From the NCBI GenBank assembly GCA_046152925.1, contig JBJXFX010000019.1, positions 1 through 39,880 of the forward strand: a stretch of DNA of 39,880 nt, in the 5' to 3' direction. Both the position numbers and the translations under genes were made by a program. Of the stretch, positions 15,818-23,760 are shown in pieces. Position 1 is the first letter of the stretch. Each line of letters begins with the position of its first letter. A model generated the notes under the pieces. That model saw only the letters and a program-made list of their open reading frames with translations. It searched no databases and had not been told where the DNA came from. This DNA comes from CAMAUF01 sp046152925 (lineage in GTDB: Bacteria; Chloroflexota; Dehalococcoidia; Tepidiformales; Tepidiformaceae).

Positions 15818-15830
15818 CGGTAGTCTACCG
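15818..15830. promoter_or_regulatory. palindrome CGGTAG-T-CTACCG, possible operator
   Basis: A perfect 6+1+6 palindrome in the short gap between the divergent SnoaL-like and cNMP-binding genes. On the minus strand it contains TAGACT, a plausible -10 box for the SnoaL-like gene. Its regulator is not known. Confidence 0.35.
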
Positions 15831-15882
15831 CCTCACGCGGGCCGTTCATCGACCGATAACATCGCCTCGGGAGCCTACCCCG

Positions 15883-16254
15883 GTGAACACTCCGCCGACC
15901 ACAAGCCTCTTCCGCAACGCCGGCGACGGCCAACTCGTCGCCGCTGGCACGACCATTTTCGCCCAAGGAGACCCCGGCGACGCGATGTACGTCGTCCAGC
16001 GGGGCGCCGTCGACCTCGTGGCCGACGGCGTGAAGGTCGCCACCATCGGCCCGGACGAGATGTTCGGGGAGATTGCGCTGATCGACCAGGGCCCTCGAAG
16101 CACTGCCGCCATCGCCCAGACGGAGACCGTCGTCCACCGCGTCGACGCGGCGCGGTTCATGGTGATGATCCGCCAGACGCCGTTCTTCGCGATGGAGGTG
16201 ATGCGAGTGCTCGCCTACCGGCTCCGTCAGATGGACGCTCGGCTGACGAAATAA
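15883..16254 (+). CDS. single-domain cyclic-nucleotide-binding protein
   Basis: A 123-residue protein consisting of one cNMP-binding beta-roll. The features are IFAQGDPGDAMYVVQRGAVD and the phosphate-binding cassette FGEIALIDQGPRSTA, whose Glu and Arg contact the cyclic nucleotide ribose and phosphate. There is no DNA-binding HTH after the C-helix, so it is not a CRP-type regulator; it probably acts as a small effector or binding partner. Start is GTG at 15883 with GGGAG about 9 bases upstream. The class III cyclase at 2.9-4.3 kb could supply the ligand (inference). Confidence 0.88.
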   Translation: MNTPPTTSLFRNAGDGQLVAAGTTIFAQGDPGDAMYVVQRGAVDLVADGVKVATIGPDEMFGEIALIDQGPRSTAAIAQTETVVHRVDAARFMVMIRQTPFFAMEVMRVLAYRLRQMDARLTK

Positions 16255-16297
16255 CGTTCACGTGTCACTCGACACGAGCAGCGGGCCATCGTCTACC

Positions 16298-18388
16298 ATG
16301 GGATCGGTGGCGTGCAGGATCTGGGTGGAGAGCAAGCGGCAGATCCTGAGCGTCTGGCTGTTGGTCGCGGGCCTCGCGCTTCTCCCAAGCCTCGTCTCCG
16401 CACAAGACGCACCCCGCCTGACAGGCCCGATCACCGACCTCGCGGGCGTGCAAGCCCCGTGGGCGGAGGCCGAACGCGCGATCCGCGAACTCGAAGACAA
16501 CGAGAACGTCCAGCTCTTCGCGCTCTTCGTACAGAGTTCCGGGTCTCTCGATATCCCGGACTTCACCGACGCCGTCGTCGCCCGCAACAACCTCGGCGGC
16601 AGCGACGCCCTGCTCGTGATCGCCGTCGAGGACCGCACGTACCAGCTCTGGCTCGGCGACCTCCTGCTCGATGAAATCACCGAGACGGAGCAGGACGAGC
16701 TCCTCGCGGACTTCCTCGAACCGGGCCTCCGCTCGGGCGACTACGGGGGCGCGCTCACGCGCCTCGCCTCCGGCCTCGGCGAGGCGAACCGCGGAGAACT
16801 CGGGAAGGCGCCGGCCCCCGCAACCACCGGTGGCAGCGGCTCCGGTGGGGGCATCAGCGTCCTTTGGGTCTTCCTCGTGCTCGGGCTTGTGGTGGGCGGC
16901 GTCGTTGTCTTCCTGGCCGTTGCCTCCCGGCGCTCCCGGCGCGGCGGCGGACCGGCCAAGGCCGTGCCGCTCCCTGGCCCAACGCCCGAGCTTGCCGAAG
17001 AGGCGAGCCGCTTGCTCCTCGAGACCGATGAAGCGGTACGCGATGCCCGCCAGGAGGCCGCTTTCGCGGAGGCGCAGTATGGGCCGGAAGAAGCGGCGGC
17101 GATCGGCAAGGCGCTCGATGGCGCCAGTGGGGAGCTCAAAGCCGCGTTCGTCGCCCACCAACAGCTCGACGATGGCACGCCCGAACCGCCCGCGGAGCGC
17201 CGCCAACTGATGGAGACCGTGATTGCCCGCTGCAAAGCGGCCCAGGCGGTGATCGACGCCCAAGAAAGCCGGCTCGAAGCGCTCCGCGACCTTGAACGGA
17301 CGGCCCCGGCAGCGCTCGCCGCGCTGCGCGCGCTGATCGCGACGCAAGAAGCCCGGCTTCAGCCGCTCGACGTCGTCCTCGACGAGCTGGACCGCCTCGC
17401 CGACACCGTTTTTCTCCCCGTAGCCGGCAACCTCGAAGAGGCGGAAAAGCGGCTCGCCTTCGCCCACGCCGCGGCCGAATCCGGACAGGCAAAGCTGCAA
17501 GCCGGCGAACGCGCCCCGGCCGCCGCCGCGGTCCGCCAGGCGCAGGAGGCCGTCACGGCCGCGGGTGAGCTCCTCAACGCTATCGAGCGGCAGCAAGCCG
17601 CGGTCCGCCAAGCGGCCATCGGCTATCAGGCGAAGCGCGCGGAGGCGCAGCGCGACCTCGCCGCCGCGCAAGCTGCGATTCAGCGCGGCGAGGTGCGCGG
17701 CTTCGAGGCCCAGGTCGCGGAGTGCGCCGCCGCGATCGACGCCGCCGAGCGGCTCGCGACCGATGCCCAGCCGGACGCAATCGCCGCGCTTGCCGAGGCG
17801 GTGCGCGCCGACGGCATCGCCGACGCCATCCTCGCCAGTGTCCGGGATCAGGAAACGAAACTTGCGCGCGCCCGCGCCCAACTCGCGGCGAACCTCGAAG
17901 TCGCCGGGATGTCCGTGCGCCGCGCCGAAGACTTCCTGGCGACGCGACGCGACGGCGTGGGCCGTGAGGCCAGGACGCGCCTCGCCGACGCGACCCAGGC
18001 GCTCGAAGAGGCGCGACGCCTCGAATCCGCGGACCCGACGGCGGCCGCTGAGCTCGCCGCCAAGGCCCGGAAGCGTGCCGACGAAGCCTACGACCTTGCT
18101 CGCGGCGACTTCGACCGCTGGGACCGCGACCTGCAGGTCCCTTCCGGCCGGACAGCGCCACCCGCCTTCCCGCGCTGGCCATCGGGCCGTTCCCGCAGCT
18201 CCGGCGCCGACATCGCGACCCAAGCGGGCGCCGTGATCATTGGCGAAGTGCTCGGGGGCATCCTTGGTGGCGGCGGCAAGCGGGGAGGCGGTTTCGGCGG
18301 TTCTTCCTGGGGCTCTGCGGCCAAAATCGGCGGGCGCATGGCAGGCTCGGCGTTTGGCAAGGGCCGGTCCCGCGGCGGGAGGTGGTAG
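16298..18388 (+). CDS. TPM-domain membrane protein with long coiled coil and Gly-rich tail
   Basis: About 696 residues. A signal peptide (QILSVWLLVAGLALLPSLVSAQ) leads to an extracytoplasmic TPM domain (about 35-165; ITDLAGV, NVQLFALFVQSSG, ALLVIAVEDRTYQLWLG). A transmembrane helix (SVLWVFLVLGLVVGGVVVF) follows, then a cytoplasmic Ala/Glu-rich coiled coil of roughly 370 residues and a C-terminal tail rich in Gly (GGILGGGGKRGGGF, then AKIGGRMAGSAFGKG). TPM-domain proteins with this layout are known in many bacteria, some linked to PspA-like stress proteins or membrane repair; the exact reaction is unsettled. ATG at 16298 is chosen; GTG at 16307 has TACCAT 7 bases upstream (leaderless option), and GTG at 16262 has no support. 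The next gene is PspA, 77 bases downstream. Confidence 0.85.
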   Translation: MGSVACRIWVESKRQILSVWLLVAGLALLPSLVSAQDAPRLTGPITDLAGVQAPWAEAERAIRELEDNENVQLFALFVQSSGSLDIPDFTDAVVARNNLGGSDALLVIAVEDRTYQLWLGDLLLDEITETEQDELLADFLEPGLRSGDYGGALTRLASGLGEANRGELGKAPAPATTGGSGSGGGISVLWVFLVLGLVVGGVVVFLAVASRRSRRGGGPAKAVPLPGPTPELAEEASRLLLETDEAVRDARQEAAFAEAQYGPEEAAAIGKALDGASGELKAAFVAHQQLDDGTPEPPAERRQLMETVIARCKAAQAVIDAQESRLEALRDLERTAPAALAALRALIATQEARLQPLDVVLDELDRLADTVFLPVAGNLEEAEKRLAFAHAAAESGQAKLQAGERAPAAAAVRQAQEAVTAAGELLNAIERQQAAVRQAAIGYQAKRAEAQRDLAAAQAAIQRGEVRGFEAQVAECAAAIDAAERLATDAQPDAIAALAEAVRADGIADAILASVRDQETKLARARAQLAANLEVAGMSVRRAEDFLATRRDGVGREARTRLADATQALEEARRLESADPTAAAELAAKARKRADEAYDLARGDFDRWDRDLQVPSGRTAPPAFPRWPSGRSRSSGADIATQAGAVIIGEVLGGILGGGGKRGGGFGGSSWGSAAKIGGRMAGSAFGKGRSRGGRW

Positions 18389-18465
18389 GCGCCCGCACCC
18401 AATTCCTCAAGGGCGGCTCGACACCTTGCCCGCCGCTCGCCACAATTCGTTCGCTGGAGGCCCTT

Positions 18466-19203
18466 ATGTCCAATTCCATCCTCGGCCGTGTCACCAACCT
18501 GGCGAAAGCCAACATCAACTCCCTCATCGACCGGGCCGAAGACCCCGAGAAGATGCTCGACCAGCTGATCCGCGACTTCACGTCGAACATCGCGGAAGCC
18601 GAAAAGGCGGTCGCCCAGACGGTCGGCAACCTCCGCATGCTCGAAGAAGACCTTGCCGAGGCCGAAAAGGCCTCGAACGACTGGGGCGCCAAGGCCGTCG
18701 CCGCCTCGCGCAAGGCCGACGAACTTCGCGCCGGAGGCAGGGCCGTCGAAGCCGACAAGTTCGATGACCTCGCCAAGGTTGCCCTCCGCCGCCAGATGGG
18801 CTTCGAAGACCAGGAGCGAACCTTCCGCGAGCAGGTGACCAACCAGACGCAGCTCACCGACAAGCTCAAGGACGGGCTCAACCGCCTCCGCGAGAAGCGG
18901 ACCGGCCTCGTGCAGAAGCGCGACGAGCTCGTGACCCGTGCCAAGCTGGCGAAGGCCCAGCTCCAAGTCCAGTCCGCCGTCAAGAACGTCTCCGTCATGG
19001 ACCCGACGAGCGACCTCGCCCGCTTCGAAGAGACAATCAAGCGCAAGGAAGCGCTCGCGCGCGGTATGGCCGAAGTGGCCGCCTCCTCGCTCGAAGAGCA
19101 ATTCGAAGACCTCGACGACGACCTGGACGAGGTCGAAGTCGAGTCCCGCCTCGCGGTGCTCAAAGGCGGCGAAAGCCGGCCCCAACTCGCCGCCGGGTCG
19201 TAG
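18466..19203 (+). CDS. pspA: PspA/IM30 family membrane-stress protein
   Basis: A 245-residue almost wholly helical, charged protein of the PspA/Vipp1 family, which assembles on stressed membranes. The N-terminal segment MSNSILGRVTNLAKANINS is the amphipathic membrane-binding helix, followed by the hallmark EDPEKMLDQLIRDF. Long coiled coils continue to about residue 220, including KRKEALARGMAEVA. ATG at 18466 has CTGGAGG 6-12 bases upstream. The preceding TPM protein has a cytoplasmic coiled coil that might bind it (inference). A strong hairpin follows the stop. Confidence 0.93.
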   Translation: MSNSILGRVTNLAKANINSLIDRAEDPEKMLDQLIRDFTSNIAEAEKAVAQTVGNLRMLEEDLAEAEKASNDWGAKAVAASRKADELRAGGRAVEADKFDDLAKVALRRQMGFEDQERTFREQVTNQTQLTDKLKDGLNRLREKRTGLVQKRDELVTRAKLAKAQLQVQSAVKNVSVMDPTSDLARFEETIKRKEALARGMAEVAASSLEEQFEDLDDDLDEVEVESRLAVLKGGESRPQLAAGS

Positions 19204-19219
19204 AACACCCACCGGTGAG

Positions 19220-19254
19220 GGCTGGCCGCCCTTCGGCAGAAGGGGCGGCCAGCC
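19220..19254. terminator. bidirectional hairpin between convergent genes
   Basis: A perfect 12-bp stem, GGCTGGCCGCCC (19220-19231) pairing with 19243-19254, and an 11-base loop lie between the pspA stop and the SDR stop. The right arm reaches the last base of the SDR stop codon. It should serve both genes. Confidence 0.7.
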
Positions 19255-20117
19255 TACCTCGCGATCATCGTCGGGTTGCGTTGCTGGGAAATGTCGTCCA
19301 GGCGTACCTTCAGGATGTCCAGGTATCCCGGCTGCACCGGAAAGATGTAGAACTGGTCGTCGCGCACGGATTCGAACACCAGCTGTGCAACCTCGGCCGG
19401 GTCGATGCCCTGGCTCAGCGCCGCCGTGAACGTGTTCGTGAAGTCGCGAAGGTCCGCTCGGAGCTCCGCGATGTTCACCGGCGCACCGAGGTCGGCCGGC
19501 CGGTTCCGCTCGGCGTCGAGGATCGCGGTCCGGATGAGGCCCGGACAGAGCACCGAGGCCGAGAGCCTCGCGCCCATGCCTTTGAACTGCTTGTAGAGCC
19601 CTTCAGTCAGGCACACGACGCCGAACTTGGAGACGTTGTAAGCGTTGTCGCCGCTCATCATGCCAGCCATTGAGGCCGTGTTCACGATGTGGCCCTCCTC
19701 GCCGTTTTCGAGCATCCGGGGGACGAAAGCCCGGACGCCATGGACGACGCCCATCAGGTTCACTCCGAGCACCCAGTCCCACTCGTCCAGGCTCGACTCC
19801 CAGGAGGGGCGCCGCAGGTTGGCGGCCGAGGCAATCACGCCCGCGTTGTTGCACACGATGTGGACGTTCCCGAACGCCTTAAAGGCCGCATCGGCCAGGC
19901 GATCCACGGCGTCCTTCGACATGACATCGGTGCGGAGGGCGAGTGTCTTGCCGCCGCCCTTCGCCTTCACGGCGGCCTCCGCCATCGCCAGCGGCTCGGA
20001 CTCGATGTCCGCGAGCACGACGTTCATGCCCTCTTCGGCGAAGCGGTGTGCGAACGCGAGCCCCATCCCGCTCGCCGCCCCTGTGACTACGGCGACCTTG
20101 CCGGCGAAGTCTTTCAT
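19254..20117 (-). CDS. short-chain dehydrogenase/reductase
   Basis: A 287-residue classical SDR. The cofactor motif TGAASGMG starts at residue 12 and NNAG at 90-93; the catalytic tetrad Asn120, Ser149, Tyr160, Lys164 is complete (YNVSK). The loop after strand 2 (ADIES) suggests NAD preference because of the acidic residue there. A C-terminal extension of about 50 residues (IDPAEVAQLVFESVRDDQFYI, then pattern IL..R..DI) is common in Chloroflexota and actinobacterial SDRs of unknown substrate. ATG at 20117 has AAGGGGG upstream. A period-8 GAGT repeat lies just upstream of the start. Confidence 0.9.
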   Translation of the reverse strand: MKDFAGKVAVVTGAASGMGLAFAHRFAEEGMNVVLADIESEPLAMAEAAVKAKGGGKTLALRTDVMSKDAVDRLADAAFKAFGNVHIVCNNAGVIASAANLRRPSWESSLDEWDWVLGVNLMGVVHGVRAFVPRMLENGEEGHIVNTASMAGMMSGDNAYNVSKFGVVCLTEGLYKQFKGMGARLSASVLCPGLIRTAILDAERNRPADLGAPVNIAELRADLRDFTNTFTAALSQGIDPAEVAQLVFESVRDDQFYIFPVQPGYLDILKVRLDDISQQRNPTMIAR

Positions 20118-20136
20118 CTGCGTGCCCCCTTGTTTT

Positions 20137-20176
20137 GAGTAACGGAGTATCGGAGTGCCGGAGTATGTGAGTGAGT
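20137..20176. repeat. period-8 GAGT tandem array
   Basis: GAGT occurs at 20137, 20145, 20153, 20161 and 20169, exactly 8 bases apart, with one more at 20173. Three of the units read CGGAGT. The array is between the divergent SDR and GNAT genes, about 20 bases upstream of the SDR start. It could be a multimeric operator or simply low-complexity DNA. Confidence 0.55.
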
Positions 20177-20226
20177 GGGCGTGGGAATCCACCGCCACCG
20201 GCCGGCCTTAACCTCGCGGGCCGCGC

Positions 20227-20232
20227 TACGAT
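20227..20232 (+). promoter_or_regulatory. -10 hexamer TACGAT, leaderless start
   Basis: TACGAT ends exactly 6 bases before the ATG at 20239, so transcription would begin at the start codon. No Shine-Dalgarno lies upstream. Confidence 0.5.
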
Positions 20233-20238
20233 GGTCGC

Positions 20239-20868
20239 ATGGCACTCATCCGAGTCCCTTTCGCCGGACTCACCGCCCGGCAGCTCGCCCAGGTGCGCGC
20301 CATCTACGAGGCGTCGTTTCGTCCCGAAGAGCGCGACCCCTGGGACGACTTCGTCGCAACTGCCGCGGACCCACGCTGCGCGGTCGTCGCCGGCTTGAGT
20401 GAAGGGGAGGTGATTGGCTTCTGGGCGGCGGCCCGCTACGAAGACCCGAACCTCGCCTACCTGGCCTATCTCGCCGTCGACCCCGAGCGTCGCAGCCAAG
20501 GCGCTGGCGCCGAACTCTTCGGCTGGTTCGAAGCGGCCTACGCGGACAAGGTCGAGGGCCTCTTCTGGGAAGTCGAGGCGCGCGATGTCCCCGGCGATAC
20601 GCCCGAGCACCACGCGCAGACCCACCGGCGCGTGCGGTTCTACGAGCGGCTTGGCGCTGCCGTCGTCCCTGGCGGGCGAATTGAGGTCCCCAACGCGGAC
20701 GAATCGGGCGTCGAAGTGGTCGAACTCCTCTGGAAGCCGATGCCGGGCGGACCCAGCGTCACGGACGCCGCGCTCCGCGACACCCTCGTCCGCGCCCTTC
20801 TCCTCATGGGCTACGAACTCACGCCAGACCATCCGCTCGTCCGGAAGGGGCTGTGTAGGCCGAATTAG
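20239..20868 (+). CDS. GNAT-family N-acetyltransferase
   Basis: A 209-residue acyl-CoA-dependent transferase of the GNAT fold. Motif A is visible as YLAVDPERRSQGAGAELF, with the RRSQGAG acetyl-CoA pyrophosphate loop, and motif B-like FYERLGA occurs at about residues 134-140. A C-terminal segment of about 45 residues (SVTDAALRDTLVRALLLMGYEL) is not part of the GNAT core. The acceptor is unknown. Its stop overlaps the moaA stop by 4 bases (convergent). A leaderless start is likely. Confidence 0.88.
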   Translation: MALIRVPFAGLTARQLAQVRAIYEASFRPEERDPWDDFVATAADPRCAVVAGLSEGEVIGFWAAARYEDPNLAYLAYLAVDPERRSQGAGAELFGWFEAAYADKVEGLFWEVEARDVPGDTPEHHAQTHRRVRFYERLGAAVVPGGRIEVPNADESGVEVVELLWKPMPGGPSVTDAALRDTLVRALLLMGYELTPDHPLVRKGLCRPN

Positions 20869-21872
20869 CCGCCGATGTGGCTCATCTCCACCTTGCGGAG
20901 GCCAGCGGTCTCGGCGGTGCGCAGCTCCGAGTAACGGTCATCGCGCACACGCCACACGCCCTTAAGGAACTCCGCGATCTCGTCGTCACTCTTCCCATCC
21001 CGAAGCAATGCGCGGAAGTCGTGGCCCTTCGTGCCAAAAAGGCAGGTGTAGAGCTCGCCCTCGGGGCTCAGCCGCGCGCGCGTGCAGTCGCCACAGAACG
21101 GCTGCGAAATGCTGCTGATGAAGCCGACCTCGCCCGAGCCATCCTTGTAGCGCCAGCGCTTCGCGACCTCGCCGCGATAGTTCGCGCTCGCCGGCTCAAT
21201 CGGCAGCTCCCGGTCGATGGCCTCGGCCATCTCGCGCAGGGTGACCACCCGGTCGAGCTGCCAGCCGTTGGTCGAGCCAACATCCATGAACTCGATGAAC
21301 CTCAGGATGATGCCGGTCCCTTTGAAATGGCGGGCGAGGTCGACCATCTGGTGGTCGTTCACGCCGCGCTCGACGACGGCATTGACCTTGATCGGCCAAA
21401 GGCCCACCTCGCGTGCCGCATCGATCCCGTCGAGCACGGTCGCCACGCTGACACCAACGTCGTTCATCCGCTGGAAGGTGGCTTCGTCGAGCGAATCGAG
21501 GCTGACGGTGATGCGTTGCAGGCCCGCGTCCTTCAGCGCCTGGGCTTGGCGGCGGAGCAGCGACCCGTTCGTCGTCAGCGTCAGGTCCTTCAGGCCATCG
21601 ATGGCCCGCAGTTGGGCAATGAGCGAGGCCAAGTCCCGCCGGACGAGTGGCTCACCGCCGGTGAGCCGGATCTTCTCGACGCCGTGGGCGACGAAGATCC
21701 GCGCGAGGCGGGTAATCTCCTCGAAGCTCAGGATTTCGGCGCGGTTCAGGAACTGGAAGCCAGGCCCGAAGACCTCCCGCGGCATGCAATACGTGCAGCG
21801 AAAGTTGCAGCGGTCGGTCACCGAGATGCGGAGGTCCCGCAATGGCCGCTGGAAAACATCTGCAAGCTGCAC
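20865..21872 (-). CDS. moaA: GTP 3',8-cyclase (molybdenum cofactor step 1)
   Basis: A 335-residue radical SAM enzyme that converts GTP to 3',8-cyclo-7,8-dihydro-GTP, the first step of molybdopterin synthesis with MoaC. The SAM-binding cluster Cys22, Cys26, Cys29 is in DRCNFRCTYCMP. The second 4Fe-4S cluster is marked by CGDCTRARLSPEGELYTCLF. The C-terminus ends in Gly-Gly (SHIGG), as needed for GTP turnover. The start is GTG at 21872 with GGGAGG about 8 bases upstream. No other moa gene is in the window. Along with modABC and xdhC it supports active Moco synthesis. Confidence 0.97.
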   Translation of the reverse strand: MQLADVFQRPLRDLRISVTDRCNFRCTYCMPREVFGPGFQFLNRAEILSFEEITRLARIFVAHGVEKIRLTGGEPLVRRDLASLIAQLRAIDGLKDLTLTTNGSLLRRQAQALKDAGLQRITVSLDSLDEATFQRMNDVGVSVATVLDGIDAAREVGLWPIKVNAVVERGVNDHQMVDLARHFKGTGIILRFIEFMDVGSTNGWQLDRVVTLREMAEAIDRELPIEPASANYRGEVAKRWRYKDGSGEVGFISSISQPFCGDCTRARLSPEGELYTCLFGTKGHDFRALLRDGKSDDEIAEFLKGVWRVRDDRYSELRTAETAGLRKVEMSHIGG

Positions 21873-21915
21873 GTTCGAACCTCCCGGGCCCCGCTCCGCG
21901 GGCGCCGGAAGGTTA

Positions 21916-21946
21916 AGGATACGCGATGACCGCGACGGCAGTGCAA
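21916..21946 (-). promoter_or_regulatory. moaA promoter candidate
   Basis: On the minus strand TTGCAC (21946-21941) and TATCCT (21921-21916) are spaced by 19 bases and precede a leader of about 40 bases. The spacing is at the upper limit. No Moco-riboswitch-like structure could be recognised in the short leader. Confidence 0.4.
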
Positions 21947-21972
21947 GCTACTAAAGGACCGCCAGAAACGCG

Positions 21973-21978
21973 TACAAT
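21973..21978 (+). promoter_or_regulatory. -10 hexamer TACAAT, leaderless start
   Basis: TACAAT ends exactly 6 bases before the ATG at 21985, the same geometry as for the cyclase fusion at 4.3 kb. Confidence 0.6.
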
Positions 21979-21984
21979 CGTCCC

Positions 21985-22458
21985 ATGGCCACTGTGACTC
22001 CTGAAGCCCCAGCCGCGCCACACATGCCACGTTGGGGTGAAGACGTGGGTCGGGTCACCGCCCGGATTCGAGTCTCGAACTCGCTGGATCGGCTCGGCGC
22101 TGCCCCGGCTGACTGGGGCCCGGCTACCGACCGCGTAGCAGATGTCACGGGGCTCTTCGATACCGGCGCCACGCACCTCTGCCTGCCCGCCTCCGTCATC
22201 GCCCGGCTTCGGCTCCCGAGGCGCGAGACCGTCGTCGTCGTGACGGCCCGCGGCATCTCGGAGATCGGGCTGTACGACCATTGCGAGCTCACGATCGATG
22301 GCCGCTCGCGGGCAGTCGAGGTCCTGGAACTGCCAGAAGGCGTCGAGCCGTTGATTGGCATTCTGCCGATGGAGAATATGGGCATTGCCATCGACGTCCA
22401 GCAACAGACGTATGCGCTGATCCCCACAACCACCCGCCAGACCTACCTACGCCAATAA
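21985..22458 (+). CDS. retropepsin-like aspartic protease fold (clan AA)
   Basis: A 157-residue single-domain protein with the retropepsin signature LFDTGATHLCLP (catalytic Asp59) and a second hallmark LIGILPMENMGIAID, which is the hydrophobic-hydrophobic-Gly element. One domain per chain means an obligate homodimer would be needed to make a two-Asp active site. No signal peptide is visible, so it acts in the cytoplasm. Its target is unknown. It converges with the next gene, whose stop is 9 bases away. Confidence 0.82.
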   Translation: MATVTPEAPAAPHMPRWGEDVGRVTARIRVSNSLDRLGAAPADWGPATDRVADVTGLFDTGATHLCLPASVIARLRLPRRETVVVVTARGISEIGLYDHCELTIDGRSRAVEVLELPEGVEPLIGILPMENMGIAIDVQQQTYALIPTTTRQTYLRQ

Positions 22459-22467
22459 TCGCCTCGG

Positions 22468-23616
22468 CTATTCGAAGAACGGCATCATCGCTTGGAGCCC
22501 GAGTTCCACGCGGCCCGCAGCCTCGTAGGTCAGCGGGCCGATCATTACGTGCGCCGCCGCTGTGTGGATATCCCGGAAGCGCCGCTCCAGCGGGTTCTTT
22601 TCGAAGATAGCCGATGTCGCCATCGCGCTGTGGACGAGGTCCACCGCGCGGACGCTGGATGTCGCCCCGTAACTCGCGGCGAGACGCATGCGGCTGTTGA
22701 GCTGCGGCGTCGGAGAACCCGCGAGGAGGGCATCCCAAAGGCGCTGGGTCGCGCCGTACATGTGCTCGCGCGCCGCTTCGACGGTCACCATCGCCTCCGC
22801 CAGGACATACTGAATGCGCCCCTGCTCGCTCGATGGCTTTTCGGTGCCCCAATACGGCTTCGCCTTGGCGATCGCGGTGGCCGCCGCGACGGCCCCGCGC
22901 GCAACCCCGACCGCTTGTGAGCCATGCGTGACAAAGATGAACGCCAACGAGCGAAAGAGCGGCCACGGGTGCACGGGGGCCGGCGGAAACATCTCCATCG
23001 CAAATGCCTCGGGCACGAAGACGTCGCGAAACTCGATCTCGTTACTCGCAGTGCCACGCAGGCCCGTTGTGTACCAGGTGTCGTGGATAACCGCGTCGGC
23101 GGCCGGGACCATCGCCATCACGCTGTGGCCCCCGTGCGCGCCCGCTTTCGGGGTATCACCGTCATAGATGACACACTCGCCCGCGAGGTAGGTCGCATGC
23201 GTGCTCCCGCTCGCGAAGGGCCAACGCCCGGAAACGCGGTACCCGCCCTCGACAATCACGGCCCGGCCGATCGGCCGGGCGACGCCGGCGAGGATGCCAC
23301 CGCTCCCGAACACCGCCTTCGCGGTGGACGGCTCGAAGAAGCCGCCAAACGCCGCGTTCTGCGACGCGATCATCAAACACCAGCCTGCCGAGCCATCGAC
23401 CGACGAGACCTCCTCGATCGCCTGGCATGCGGTGACGGGGCCCGCCTCTCGACCGCCGTACGCCGCCGGCACGAACAGATGGAAGAGTCCCGCGTCTCGC
23501 AAAGCGTCGACCACCGGCTGCGCCAAACGCCGGCTGGCTTCCGTTTCATCCGCGTGGGCGGCGATGAGCGGCGCCAGGCGGCGCGCCTCAGCGATTGGGT
23601 CGTAGCTTGTCGTCAT
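22468..23616 (-). CDS. acyl-CoA-dehydrogenase-fold flavin monooxygenase/dehydrogenase
   Basis: A 382-residue flavoprotein of the acyl-CoA dehydrogenase superfamily, in the subgroup related to HsaA/DszC-type FMN-dependent monooxygenases, so it may hydroxylate or oxidise a substrate with reduced flavin from a partner reductase. Visible blocks are LRDAGLFHLFVPAAYGGREA, the flavin-contact block SSVDGSAGWCLMIASQN, GYRVSGRWPFASGS (central beta domain), GLRGTASNEIEF and a C-terminal HTAAAHVMIGPLTYEAAG. The acyl-CoA catalytic Glu region of true dehydrogenases is not evident, and that is why monooxygenase activity is preferred. No reductase is adjacent. A perfect CGTACG palindrome lies 25 bases upstream of the ATG. 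Confidence 0.8.
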   Translation of the reverse strand: MTTSYDPIAEARRLAPLIAAHADETEASRRLAQPVVDALRDAGLFHLFVPAAYGGREAGPVTACQAIEEVSSVDGSAGWCLMIASQNAAFGGFFEPSTAKAVFGSGGILAGVARPIGRAVIVEGGYRVSGRWPFASGSTHATYLAGECVIYDGDTPKAGAHGGHSVMAMVPAADAVIHDTWYTTGLRGTASNEIEFRDVFVPEAFAMEMFPPAPVHPWPLFRSLAFIFVTHGSQAVGVARGAVAAATAIAKAKPYWGTEKPSSEQGRIQYVLAEAMVTVEAAREHMYGATQRLWDALLAGSPTPQLNSRMRLAASYGATSSVRAVDLVHSAMATSAIFEKNPLERRFRDIHTAAAHVMIGPLTYEAAGRVELGLQAMMPFFE

Positions 23617-23640
23617 GGTTCCACCGCTGCACTAGAATGT

Positions 23641-23656
23641 CGTACGGCATCGTACG
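23641..23656. promoter_or_regulatory. CGTACG-GCAT-CGTACG palindrome, possible operator
   Basis: A perfect 16-base inverted repeat, which is also a direct repeat of CGTACG, in the 144-base gap between divergent genes. Its size suits a dimeric TetR- or GntR-like regulator. It is closer to the flavoprotein gene than to the acyltransferase gene. Confidence 0.45.
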
Positions 23657-23760
23657 CTCGTTTCTCCCGGTTGGAGAACCGCCGTTCGTCGGGGCCACCT
23701 ATCCGCCGTCGGGGCCATTCGGTCCGTATAGCAACCCCCTCCTGTAGCCTCTGCACCGGA

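Noticed and set aside
16265..18223. Long open frame on the minus strand opposite the TPM gene
   Set aside because: It is a GC-driven shadow: the plus strand has clear TPM, transmembrane and coiled-coil features, and the minus frame shows no domain.
22924..23760. N-terminal extension of the acyltransferase frame
   Set aside because: It lies opposite the flavoprotein gene and has no family similarity; ATG at 23761 gives the normal N-terminus.
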